A stretch of 12,964 nt of DNA, from assembly GCA_023431725.1 (NCBI GenBank), contig JAEYVN010000216.1, positions 1-12,964 on the forward strand, read 5' to 3'. Source of the stretch: Pseudomonadota bacterium (lineage in GTDB: Bacteria; Pseudomonadota; Alphaproteobacteria; Rhizobiales; Xanthobacteraceae). Positions 1 through 6,374 of the stretch are shown piece by piece; within the stretch, counting starts at the first letter, position 1; each line of letters opens with the position of its first letter. The notes below the pieces were generated by a model, which was not told the origin of the DNA, searched no databases, and worked only from the letters and a program-made list of their open reading frames with translations. Both the position numbers and the translations under genes were made by a program.

Positions 1-444
1 AAAGCGGAAATTGAAAAGGGCATCAGCGCCGTCAGCCTTTCGCTCGGCCAGCCCGCGGCTCCGTTCTTCCGCTTCCCGGCTCTCCAGCATCCGCCGGAGC
101 TCGTGACCTATCTCGGCGAGCGCAACATCGCGATGTTCTCGACCGACCTGGACTCGTTCGACTTCAAGGCGCGCAAGCCGGAGCAAGTTATCAACACGAT
201 AATGTCCAAGCTGAAGAAATCCGGCAAAGGTATCGTGCTGATGCACGATTTTCAGCATGTGACAGCTGAAGCCCTTCCCGAGCTTCTCAATCAGCTCAAG
301 GCGAACGGCTACAAGATCGTCCATATGCGCGCAAAGGATACGGTTAAGTCGATTGCGGAGTATGACGAAGCGATCAAGAAGGAGGCCAAGCTTCCGACCG
401 TAAGCCAGCGCCCGACTGCAAGCGTTGTGCGAACTGTCGACTGA
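1..444 (+). CDS. Polysaccharide deacetylase family protein (NodB homology), C-terminal part, 5' end outside window
   Basis: The reading frame is open from base 1 and stops at TGA 442-444, giving the last 147 residues of a longer protein; the true start lies upstream. Visible NodB-type motifs are the substrate-groove arginine motif PFFRFP (about residues 22-27), the segment STDLDSFDF after it, and the late motif GIVLMHDF, which corresponds to the family's LxHD signature. The catalytic Asp and the metal-binding His pair of motifs 1 and 2 should sit in the missing N-terminal part. Family members are metal-dependent hydrolases that remove N- or O-acyl groups from sugars of cell-wall or exported polysaccharides, usually in the periplasm. 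The tail after the last motif is basic and of low conservation type. A strong intrinsic terminator follows 25 bases after the stop, so this is the last gene of its transcription unit. The family is secure; the substrate cannot be told. Confidence 0.88.
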   Translation, partial: KAEIEKGISAVSLSLGQPAAPFFRFPALQHPPELVTYLGERNIAMFSTDLDSFDFKARKPEQVINTIMSKLKKSGKGIVLMHDFQHVTAEALPELLNQLKANGYKIVHMRAKDTVKSIAEYDEAIKKEAKLPTVSQRPTASVVRTVD

Positions 445-469
445 CGGCAACCTGCACTGCTTGATCGGT

Positions 470-503
470 AAAATCGCCGGGCTTTCCCGGCGATTTTCTT
501 TTT
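470..503 (+). terminator. Rho-independent terminator after the deacetylase gene
   Basis: A perfect 12-base-pair stem (470-481 with 486-497) encloses a CTTT loop and is followed by C and five T (498-503). It begins 25 bases after the deacetylase stop. It also lies inside the longest possible open frame of the next gene, which argues that the next gene starts downstream of it. Confidence 0.9.
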
Positions 504-553
504 GTATGAGCAGCGTCAGAATAACGGTTCACGACCAAGGCAGACCACAACGC

Positions 554-1102
554 ATGCCCTATCGTTTCATCGGCTACGCCATCGTATCTGAAGACGGAAT
601 GCTGGCCGATGCTTCGGGCATCATCCCACCCGCTCTGGTCGTGAAGGCCGATCAGGAATTTTTCATGCACGGCCTCGATGCGGCGGCCGCTCTGGTTCAT
701 GGACGCAATTCGGCCGAACAGCCAACCTCCCCGCACCGATGCCGCCTCATCGCGACACGGCACATCGCGGCACTGGCAACGATCACCGATCGCCCCAATG
801 CGCTGTTATGGAATCCGGCAGGCGCTTCCGTCGAAGAAGCCTTGCGCGACCTCGATATCGATCACGGCGACATCGCCATCATCGGCGGCACCGACATCTT
901 CGGACTGTTTCTTCCCCGCTACCATCTTTTCCATCTGACGCGGGCGCCTGGCGTCACACTGCCTGGCGGGCGGCCCGTGTTTCCCGATGTGCCGGCGAGA
1001 ACGCCGGAAGAACTGTTGCAGAAGGCAGGGCTTGAGCCCGGACCGGCCCGGATTCTCGATCAGGCGAGCGGCGTCTCGGTGGTGTCGTGGCGTCGCGTCT
1101 GA
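554..1102 (+). CDS. Dihydrofolate reductase-like protein (DHFR / RibD C-terminal fold)
   Basis: 182 residues with a DHFR-type fold. Supporting segments are the N-terminal strand and loop YRFIGYAIVSEDG, a VHGRNS segment in the place of the DHFR GRxTxES motif, and DIAIIGGTDIF, matching the nucleotide-binding IGGxxIF/Y motif, followed by a HLTRAPG strand. Such proteins reduce a pterin- or pyrimidine-type substrate with NADPH. The usual substrate-binding acidic residue of FolA is not evident, so true dihydrofolate reduction is uncertain and the gene may encode a paralogue of unknown substrate. The frame is open further upstream, but an ATG at 506 lacks a ribosome site and an ATG at 554 has AAGG thirteen bases before it; starts further upstream would cross the terminator at 470-503, so 554 is preferred. 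The next gene converges on it. Confidence 0.72.
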   Translation: MPYRFIGYAIVSEDGMLADASGIIPPALVVKADQEFFMHGLDAAAALVHGRNSAEQPTSPHRCRLIATRHIAALATITDRPNALLWNPAGASVEEALRDLDIDHGDIAIIGGTDIFGLFLPRYHLFHLTRAPGVTLPGGRPVFPDVPARTPEELLQKAGLEPGPARILDQASGVSVVSWRRV

Positions 1103-1289
1103 TGACCAAATCGCCCAGCAATTGCCATTTCCAGCCTGGCAACGCGCGGTAGCACGATAAGGGTGACGTTGCTCAAGAATCAGGCGATCCTGATTGCGAA
1201 ATCCAATGTCAGTTTTGACGGTCACGCGGGACCGGCGATTGATGGGGCCGATCCCGCTCGAAGTTCCTCCCGCGTGGCGTATCAAACTT

Positions 1290-1312
1290 GGGGCGGCTCA
1301 ATTGGCCGCCCT
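1290..1312. terminator. Hairpin between convergent genes, possible bidirectional terminator
   Basis: A perfect 7-base-pair GC stem (1291-1297 with 1305-1311) has a 7-base loop. It sits in the 241-base gap between the DHFR-like gene (plus) and the DUF3551 gene (minus), 32 bases past the latter's stop. Flanking T-runs are weak on both strands (TCTTCATT on plus, CAAGTTTG on minus), so termination efficiency is doubtful. No gene or RNA was recognised in the rest of 1103-1343. Confidence 0.45.
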
Positions 1313-1343
1313 CTTCATTCCGGACATTCAGAAAGCGACAACG

Positions 1344-1613
1344 TCAGCGGTAATAGCGCCGCGGCTTGTAGGGACCGGCGGGCGGATAGCCGGTGAAGCG
1401 CGGATTGATCGCGCAGTCGCCGCCGGTTGCAGACATCGCGGCCATGCATTGTTGCCGCGTGAAAAAGGCGCATTCCATCTGGCCGTCGTAGGTCCGTGCA
1501 CAATATTTCGGAGCCGGTCCGCGCTGCGCCTGCGCGTCCTGAACGATGCTTGCGAATGTGGCCGCGACAACGATCCCGGCGAGCATCAAGCCGCGTGTGA
1601 GAAAACCTGACAT
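1344..1613 (-). CDS. Small secreted DUF3551-type protein
   Basis: 89 residues. An N-terminal hydrophobic stretch (about residues 8-25) ending in an AQA cleavage-like site indicates export by Sec. The mature part carries the four-cysteine pattern seen in DUF3551 proteins: YCAR, a second Cys before FF, QQC, and GGDC followed by NPR. These probably form two disulfides in the periplasm. The C-terminus is Pro/Tyr/Arg rich. Function is unknown; the family is numerous in Bradyrhizobium relatives. The ATG at 1613 is preferred because AAGGGG lies nine bases upstream. A GTG at 1631, directly abutting the upstream DoxX stop, would add six residues (MKGLFV), but the proposed ribosome site would then lie inside the gene. 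The DoxX gene ends 18 bases upstream, so the two are very probably co-transcribed. Confidence 0.75.
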   Translation of the reverse strand: MSGFLTRGLMLAGIVVAATFASIVQDAQAQRGPAPKYCARTYDGQMECAFFTRQQCMAAMSATGGDCAINPRFTGYPPAGPYKPRRYYR

Positions 1614-1631
1614 TACAAAAAGCCCCTTCAC

Positions 1632-2096
1632 TTACAGCCGTTCTGCCACTTGTTCGTCATAGCGATAGGCCGAAGGTCGCCACGAGCCAAGCACGAAAAA
1701 CACCATCAAGCCGCCGATCAGCGAAACATTCTTCAATGCGTTGATCATATTGGCTTCGCGCTCGGCGCCGGTCATCGTCCAGAACGGGTGGAAGTAGTAG
1801 ATCGTAGCAATCGTAAACAGAATCAGAAGCACGGCCCCTGCCCGTGTCCCGATATTGGCGGCGATCATCAGCGCCGCGCCGACCTCGACAAGACCGGTCG
1901 CAATCGCAAGCATCGTCGGCGTCGTCATGCCGGTGGTCGTTTCGAGCTGCGTTGCATGGGGCGTCACGAACTCCGGCAGGATGACCTTTGATCCGATGGC
2001 TGTCGCCGTACCGGGAATGTCCATCAGTTTCTGCGCGCCGGACAGAATGAAGATCAGCACAAAGGCGATCCGTCCCACTACGAAAATGACATTCAT
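1632..2096 (-). CDS. DoxX family membrane protein
   Basis: 154 residues with about four transmembrane helices (roughly 4-22, 60-80, 84-104 and 118-138). The early helix carries the GRIAFVLIFILSGAQKL pattern of DoxX proteins, in which an Arg and a Ser-Gly-x-x-Lys follow the first helix, and the second helix contains GLVEVGAALMI, also typical. DoxX-like proteins are small inner-membrane proteins; some take part in redox or thiol-stress complexes, but most have no known activity, so no reaction is assigned. The ATG at 2096 is preceded by GGAG at eight bases. The DUF3551 gene follows within 18 bases. The 132-base gap upstream (2097-2228) separates it from the cupin-fold gene on the same strand; no convincing promoter was seen there. 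Confidence 0.85.
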   Translation of the reverse strand: MNVIFVVGRIAFVLIFILSGAQKLMDIPGTATAIGSKVILPEFVTPHATQLETTTGMTTPTMLAIATGLVEVGAALMIAANIGTRAGAVLLILFTIATIYYFHPFWTMTGAEREANMINALKNVSLIGGLMVFFVLGSWRPSAYRYDEQVAERL

Positions 2097-2228
2097 CCCA
2101 AGCGCTCCATAAAGCCCGCGGCGGCGCGGTGTGACTTACGGTCATTGCCAACCAAGCAAGCGACGTACGGACTCAAGGAAACAAACGATAGTGGACCGAA
2201 CAATGCCACGTCCGAACCCTGGACACCC

Positions 2229-2651
2229 TTAATTTTTCTTACCGCCCTTCTTGGATGACTTCTTGCCGGCCTTGGCCGGTCGCCCCTTCTTGGCTGCCGG
2301 TGCAGGGCGTCCCTGGATCTCGACGACAAGCGCCCTGACCTCCTTGTCGCCCTCATTGGCTGTTGCCGTTTCCTGCGACGGTATCCAGAGGGCCTCGCCT
2401 GACTTGAACGTCAGTTCATACGCGGTGCGACCGGGCGGAGTGAAGACAAGCGAACCATCCGTGAGTGCATAGAGAAAGGTATTGGGCCGCGTCGACGCCG
2501 GCAGACGCGCACCGGGCGCAAGGCGCAATTCCCGCACCTTGATCTGATCGTTTTCCAGCAATGAACGGACTTGCTGGGTCTGGGCGGAGGCAAACGATGC
2601 CGGCAGGATAGCCAGCCCAATGGCAAGAAGAATACGTTTCATGAATTGCAT
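2229..2651 (-). CDS. Secreted cupin-fold protein with lysine-rich C-terminal tail
   Basis: 140 residues. After MQF comes a Sec-type signal peptide (basic MKR, hydrophobic core, ASFASA cleavage-like site). The middle (about residues 30-110) reads like a single cupin barrel: RSLLENDQIKVRELRLAPG, a Thr-Phe-Leu-Tyr-Ala-Leu-Thr-Asp-Gly turn, then SGEALWIPSQETATANEGD. The usual HxH...E metal motif is absent (the equivalent turn has Arg-Pro-Asn-Thr), so metal binding is doubtful. The last 25 or so residues are almost only Lys, Ala, Gly and Ser, a histone-H1-like basic tail. No ribosome site is visible for either the ATG at 2651 or the in-frame ATG at 2642 (three residues shorter); longer starts would add non-signal sequence. 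Function unknown. Confidence 0.7.
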   Translation of the reverse strand: MQFMKRILLAIGLAILPASFASAQTQQVRSLLENDQIKVRELRLAPGARLPASTRPNTFLYALTDGSLVFTPPGRTAYELTFKSGEALWIPSQETATANEGDKEVRALVVEIQGRPAPAAKKGRPAKAGKKSSKKGGKKN

Positions 2652-2869
2652 AATGACCGACCGAATATGAATGCGACACAACCCGAACCAATCGGCATCG
2701 CGATTGTGAGGAAACTCTGGCGGCGGGACAGACCTGGAAACACAAACAACCGCAAGGGTCATCGTGTTCCTTGGCTACTTCACAAAATCGGCGTTTATCA
2801 CCAGTTCGAATCGATCGGCACCGGCAGCGCCCCCGGGCGTCGGCACCGAACCGCCTGAAGGCGGCGCAT

Positions 2870-2894
2870 CAAAACAACAAGCCGGCCCCGGCTT
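2870..2894 (-). terminator. Probable intrinsic terminator of the EAL gene
   Basis: On the minus strand a 6-base-pair stem AAGCCG/CGGCTT with a GGGC loop (2879-2894) is followed by GTTGTTTTG. It lies 25 bases beyond the EAL gene stop. A second, smaller hairpin (CCGCC, TTCA loop, GGCGG; 2851-2864) follows directly. The rest of the 267-base gap 2652-2918 holds two copies of CGGCACCG (2816-2823 and 2841-2848) and no recognisable gene. Confidence 0.6.
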
Positions 2895-2918
2895 TGCTTC
2901 CATAAAACCGGAAGAACG

Positions 2919-4550
2919 CTAGGCCGCGTAGGCTGGATTCTGCGGCAAAACCTGACGCGAGGAGCTGGACTTCAATTCAAGCTCATGATCGCGCGGCCGC
3001 GGATCGATGGCATCCATCAATTGCAGGAAAGATGACGCCGGCAGCGGCGGTGCAAAGACATAACCCTGGGCCGACCGGATACCGCGCTCGCGCAAGGCGA
3101 CCACCTGCTCGAACGTCTCCACGCCTTCCGCGATGATGTCCATGCGCATGCTGTCGGCAAGGTCAACCAGCGTTTCGATGATCGTCGATGAGTGGCTTTC
3201 GGTTGCCAGCGCATCGACGAACATCTTGTCGATCTTGATGATATCGGCACCGAGCTTGAGCATATAGGACAATCCGCCATGACCCGTTCCGACGTCGTCG
3301 ATGGCAACGCGAACACCCAGTTCCTGCAATGTCGCCACAACGCGCCGCGTGCGGCTGAGATTTTCCAATGGCTGCCGCTCGGTGACTTCGAGGATGATTT
3401 GCGAATAGCGGATCGGCGAACGCTCGAAGATCGTCCGCAGGTCACGCACAATGGTTTCGCGCTCGAAATGCTGTGCGGTCATGTTGAAGCTGATTTTCAT
3501 CTTGGGTCGGCTCGCACATGCCTCGCCCATCTCGGCAACGACCATCCGCATCATGCTGCGGGTCATGTCGACGATCAGCCCGCTCGATTCAGCCAGGGGA
3601 ATGAAGGCGGCGGGCGGAATGACCGTACCGTCCTTCTTCTTCCAGCGCATCAGCACTTCTGCGCCCTGCAGTTTGCCGTTCGTGATATCGACGATCGGCT
3701 GATAATACGGAATGAACTCTCCGGCCTTGAGCGCATGTTCCAGCTCCGAGATCGGATTTCCGCGCTGACGCCGACGCAGCAACAAGGAAAGAATGATCAC
3801 CAGCAGCATGAAAACTGCAGCGGTGAGAACCACGATCTCGCGCGCCCCGGCAAGCGACACCTTGCCGTCGCTCTGCGGATAGGAGGTCGTCACCCGGAAG
3901 GGAAAGCGATCCGATGTGCGGGCGTTGCTGTTCATCAGCGCCAGTGTGTCTGCGTCAGCCGGTCGGCTGCCCATATCGTCAATGATCGTGCCATCCAGCA
4001 ACGCGACTTCGGCGTAACTGTCCTTGTCGACCCTGTTGCCGACCTGCGCGGCGAGGACATTGGCCGGCAACAATGCCGAAACGCTGTTGGCGCCGATGCC
4101 GCTCGGACGTCTCAGCCTGACCATGCGCAACGGATGATCGCCGAGCGTCACCACTTCTATGACTGCGTCGGAGCCCTTGACCGGCCGGCTGCCCAACACT
4201 TTGACCGGCCCGGCTATGATGCCGGCGTCCGTGCAAAGCGGCTGGCCAGCTGGTCCCAGCACGGCCATCTGCTTGACCCAGGCGATGGACAGCGACGCTG
4301 CGTTCAGGGCCTCTGTCTGTTCAGGCCGGCACGCATCGATGCCCTGGCTGACCAGCTCATCCAAGGCCGCCATCGTGGCACCCAGCCGCATGTCAGCCAG
4401 ATTGACCGATCGCCGCGCGAATGTCTCGCTGTCGCTTGCGCTCTGACGTGCGATCAGCCGGCCGAGCCAGAGGTCGAGCGCGAATATGGGGACGCTCGCC
4501 ACCAAGACTCCGATCGCCACGGCGATCACTTTTTTATAGGTTGGAGTCAA
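2919..4550 (-). CDS. EAL-domain cyclic-di-GMP phosphodiesterase with CSS-like periplasmic sensor
   Basis: 543 residues. Order: transmembrane helix about 8-29, periplasmic domain about 30-237 with Cys74 and Cys106, second helix about 239-258, an Arg-rich junction, and an EAL domain about 270-525. The EAL domain keeps the expected catalytic set: E298 in EVLMRW, N356 in FNMT, E388 in ILEVTE, D418-D419 in DDVGTG, K439 in IKIDK, and the EGVE and QGY motifs. It should therefore hydrolyse c-di-GMP to pGpG on the cytoplasmic side. The layout matches CSS-motif EAL proteins, whose periplasmic cysteines sense thiol redox state; here the second Cys is followed by Thr-Asp rather than Ser-Ser. The open frame extends back into the pirin gene, so a non-ATG start is required. 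TTG at 4550 has AGGGG seven bases upstream; GTG at 4568 is the alternative and adds six residues. Confidence 0.85.
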   Translation of the reverse strand: MTPTYKKVIAVAIGVLVASVPIFALDLWLGRLIARQSASDSETFARRSVNLADMRLGATMAALDELVSQGIDACRPEQTEALNAASLSIAWVKQMAVLGPAGQPLCTDAGIIAGPVKVLGSRPVKGSDAVIEVVTLGDHPLRMVRLRRPSGIGANSVSALLPANVLAAQVGNRVDKDSYAEVALLDGTIIDDMGSRPADADTLALMNSNARTSDRFPFRVTTSYPQSDGKVSLAGAREIVVLTAAVFMLLVIILSLLLRRRQRGNPISELEHALKAGEFIPYYQPIVDITNGKLQGAEVLMRWKKKDGTVIPPAAFIPLAESSGLIVDMTRSMMRMVVAEMGEACASRPKMKISFNMTAQHFERETIVRDLRTIFERSPIRYSQIILEVTERQPLENLSRTRRVVATLQELGVRVAIDDVGTGHGGLSYMLKLGADIIKIDKMFVDALATESHSSTIIETLVDLADSMRMDIIAEGVETFEQVVALRERGIRSAQGYVFAPPLPASSFLQLMDAIDPRPRDHELELKSSSSRQVLPQNPAYAA

Positions 4551-4740
4551 CCAGACGCCCCTGCACACACCACCGTACCAGAATGCGGACTCGGGCGTAA
4601 AAACCAAGTTTATGTCAGTGCCCGCCTTATGGAGAAGCGTTATCCACCGAGGAAAAATCGGGGACGTAGTTATGGGACCGTTAATCGGGGATGCGGCGGT
4701 GCTGATGCAGGAGCAACGCCGGTCAATGAAAGCCGCAGGG

Positions 4741-5661
4741 TCAGCCGTTCGGCAGCGGGATGAACTCGATTTCGTCGCCGGGAACGATATCGAACCGTGC
4801 CGACTTCCAGTCGTCCTTGGCTTGCTCGATCCGGTCCTTTCGCGACGAGACGAAATTCCACCAGATATGACGGGGCCCATCGAGGGCCGCGCCGCCCAGG
4901 ATGGCGATATGGGCTTTTGTCGTTGAACGAACAGTAATGCGGTCGCCGGGACGGAAGACCAGCAGCTTCGGCGCCTGGAAACGATCTCCGGCGATCTCGA
5001 TCTCGCCATCGACGATATAGATCGCGCGCTCTTCATAGTCGGCATCAAGCGGAATAGCCGTACCGGCCTCCATCAGCACGTCCACGAAGACCGTCTCGGA
5101 GGCCGTAACGACCGGCGATCGTTTGCCGAACGCCGCTCCGGCGACGATACGGGCCGTGAAGCCATTGTCGGTCGCCAGCGGCAGATCGACCGCATCGCGA
5201 TGAAAGAATGCCGGCTCGATCTCTTCCTTGTCGGATGGCAGAGCCACCCAGCATTGCAGCCCATGCAGCTTGTCGCCGACCATGCGGCGCTCGGACGCCG
5301 TGCGCTCCGAATGCACGATACCGCGCCCAGCCGTCATCCAGTTCACTTCGCCCGGGCGGATGGCCGCAAAGGTACCGAGACTGTCGCGGTGCTGGATTTC
5401 ACCGTCGAACAGATAGGTCACCGTCGCGAGACCGATGTGCGGGTGCGGACGCACATCCAGCCCCGTTCCGGCCCGAAACTCGGCCGGCCCCATGTGATCG
5501 AGAAAGACGAACGGACCGACCATGCGACGCTGCGCCGACGGCAACGCGCGGCGGATTTCAAAGCCGCCGAGATCGGTGGTCCGGGGTACGATCACCCGCT
5601 CGATGGCATCGCAGGCGAACTGGTCGCCGGCTGCCGGATCCTGTCCTGGAAAGAAGCTCAT
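4741..5661 (-). CDS. Pirin family protein (bicupin)
   Basis: 306 residues, full length for a pirin. The N-terminal cupin carries the family metal site: His73 and His75 in RPHPHIGLATVTY, then His117 and Glu119 in GRGIVHSE. The spacing agrees with the Fe-binding residues of characterised pirins. The Pirin C-terminal domain follows, with a second barrel around ERAIYIVDGEIEI and the end motif PRHIWWNFVSS. Bacterial pirins include quercetin 2,3-dioxygenases and regulators of pyruvate metabolism; which applies here cannot be told. The ATG at 5661 is chosen because the protein similarity begins there and longer frames run into the cupin gene. It has no ribosome-binding sequence, but a good promoter places transcription start at or next to the ATG, suggesting a leaderless message. 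Confidence 0.88.
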   Translation of the reverse strand: MSFFPGQDPAAGDQFACDAIERVIVPRTTDLGGFEIRRALPSAQRRMVGPFVFLDHMGPAEFRAGTGLDVRPHPHIGLATVTYLFDGEIQHRDSLGTFAAIRPGEVNWMTAGRGIVHSERTASERRMVGDKLHGLQCWVALPSDKEEIEPAFFHRDAVDLPLATDNGFTARIVAGAAFGKRSPVVTASETVFVDVLMEAGTAIPLDADYEERAIYIVDGEIEIAGDRFQAPKLLVFRPGDRITVRSTTKAHIAILGGAALDGPRHIWWNFVSSRKDRIEQAKDDWKSARFDIVPGDEIEFIPLPNG

Positions 5662-5666
5662 GGGTG

Positions 5667-5696
5667 ATTGTATGCGCGCAATCGAGCCGAAGCCAA
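5667..5696 (-). promoter_or_regulatory. Putative sigma-70 promoter of the pirin gene, leaderless
   Basis: On the minus strand, TTGGCT (5696-5691) is followed by an 18-base spacer and TACAAT (5672-5667), matching the -35 at four and the -10 at five of six positions. The expected start point about seven bases on falls at the A of the pirin ATG (5661), and no ribosome site lies in between. Confidence 0.5.
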
Positions 5697-5756
5697 GGCC
5701 CGCGGGTCGGAACTGAAGCCCGCCCCGATTTTGCCCCTTCCCCGCCGCGCTGCCCG

Positions 5757-6209
5757 TCAGTAGGGCGTGCCGTCCTTGTGCACGAACCGGCCGTCGGCGT
5801 TGGCGCTCATCATATGGATTTCCGAGCTCACGGTGACATCGGCCGGTGCACGCGAGCCGACTTCGACATAGACCGCCATTGCGCCGGACTTGTTGATCAG
5901 GTGATGGCCGTTGCCGGAGTTCTTTGGAAAGGCCGCACAATCGCCGGCGCGCAGCACCGTCTCGCCGTCATCTTCGACGAGCGTTAGTTCGCCTTCAAGC
6001 ACATAGACGAATTCATCTTCGTGCGAATGCCAGTGGCGCTGGCTCGACCAATGGTCGGGCGGCAGGCGCATGAGATTGACGCCGAAATCGGTGAGTCCGC
6101 CGGCGTCGCCCAACCGCTGACGCACCCGTTCGGCACAGGCGGCATCAAATGGCGGCGGATAGCCCGAGCCCTTGCGTTCCGGTACCGTGGCGATATCGAT
6201 CTTGGGCAT
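5757..6209 (-). CDS. Small cupin-domain protein
   Basis: 150 residues. The cupin motif 1 is complete: HWHSHEDEFVYVLEGE supplies His61, His63 and an acidic ligand (probably Glu66), with Gly73. Motif 2, AGDCAAFPKNSGNGHHLIN, supplies His102. A divalent-metal site is thus likely. The N-terminal part (PKIDIATVPERKG) precedes the barrel and resembles uncharacterised cupins of rhizobia. Substrate unknown; the family includes sugar-binding and dioxygenase-like proteins. The ATG at 6209 is preferred over the ATG two codons upstream at 6215, since GGGA stands eight bases before it. The frame can be opened back to 6341, but that stretch is the tandem repeat at the speE end and is unlikely to be translated. 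It lies downstream of speE on the same strand, with 152 bases between. Confidence 0.82.
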   Translation of the reverse strand: MPKIDIATVPERKGSGYPPPFDAACAERVRQRLGDAGGLTDFGVNLMRLPPDHWSSQRHWHSHEDEFVYVLEGELTLVEDDGETVLRAGDCAAFPKNSGNGHHLINKSGAMAVYVEVGSRAPADVTVSSEIHMMSANADGRFVHKDGTPY

Positions 6210-6270
6210 GGTCATCGTCCCGGCGATCAGCGGCCAAGCGTATGCGCGGCCGGTTAAATATCCGTCGCCC

Positions 6271-6374
6271 GGACCTGGTAACGCCCGGACCGGTAACGCC
6301 TGGACCTGGCCGACGCCTGGCCAATACGTAGACCTGGCCAATAGCTAGACTTGGCCAATAGCTAGACTTGGCCC
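6271..6374. repeat. Imperfect tandem repeat across the 3' end of speE
   Basis: Successive units of 15-17 bases built on GGACCTGG. In plus orientation the right half has period 17: 6314-6330 (diverged), 6331-6347, 6348-6364 and a partial copy from 6365, with core GACCTGGCCAATAGCTA or GACTTGGCCAATAGCTA. The left half (6271-6286, 6287-6301, 6302-6318) has related units ending in AACGCC or GACGCC. The speE stop codon (6362-6364) and its last four codons fall inside the array, which fills most of the gap to the cupin gene. Confidence 0.85.

Noticed and set aside
3192..4763. Long plus-strand open frame of 523 codons opposite the EAL gene
   Set aside because: It is rich in His, Arg and Gln, shows no recognisable motif, and is opposite a gene with all catalytic motifs; typical antisense shadow in GC-rich DNA.
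4551..5048. A 166-codon N-terminal extension of the EAL protein
   Set aside because: It lies antiparallel-free but out of frame inside the pirin gene on the same strand, has shadow-like Arg/Ser composition, and the membrane helix of the EAL protein only begins after 4550.
5662..5940. Extended start of pirin into the cupin gene
   Set aside because: The sequence is Arg/Gly rich, not pirin-like, and overlaps the well-supported cupin frame; the family similarity starts at ATG 5661.
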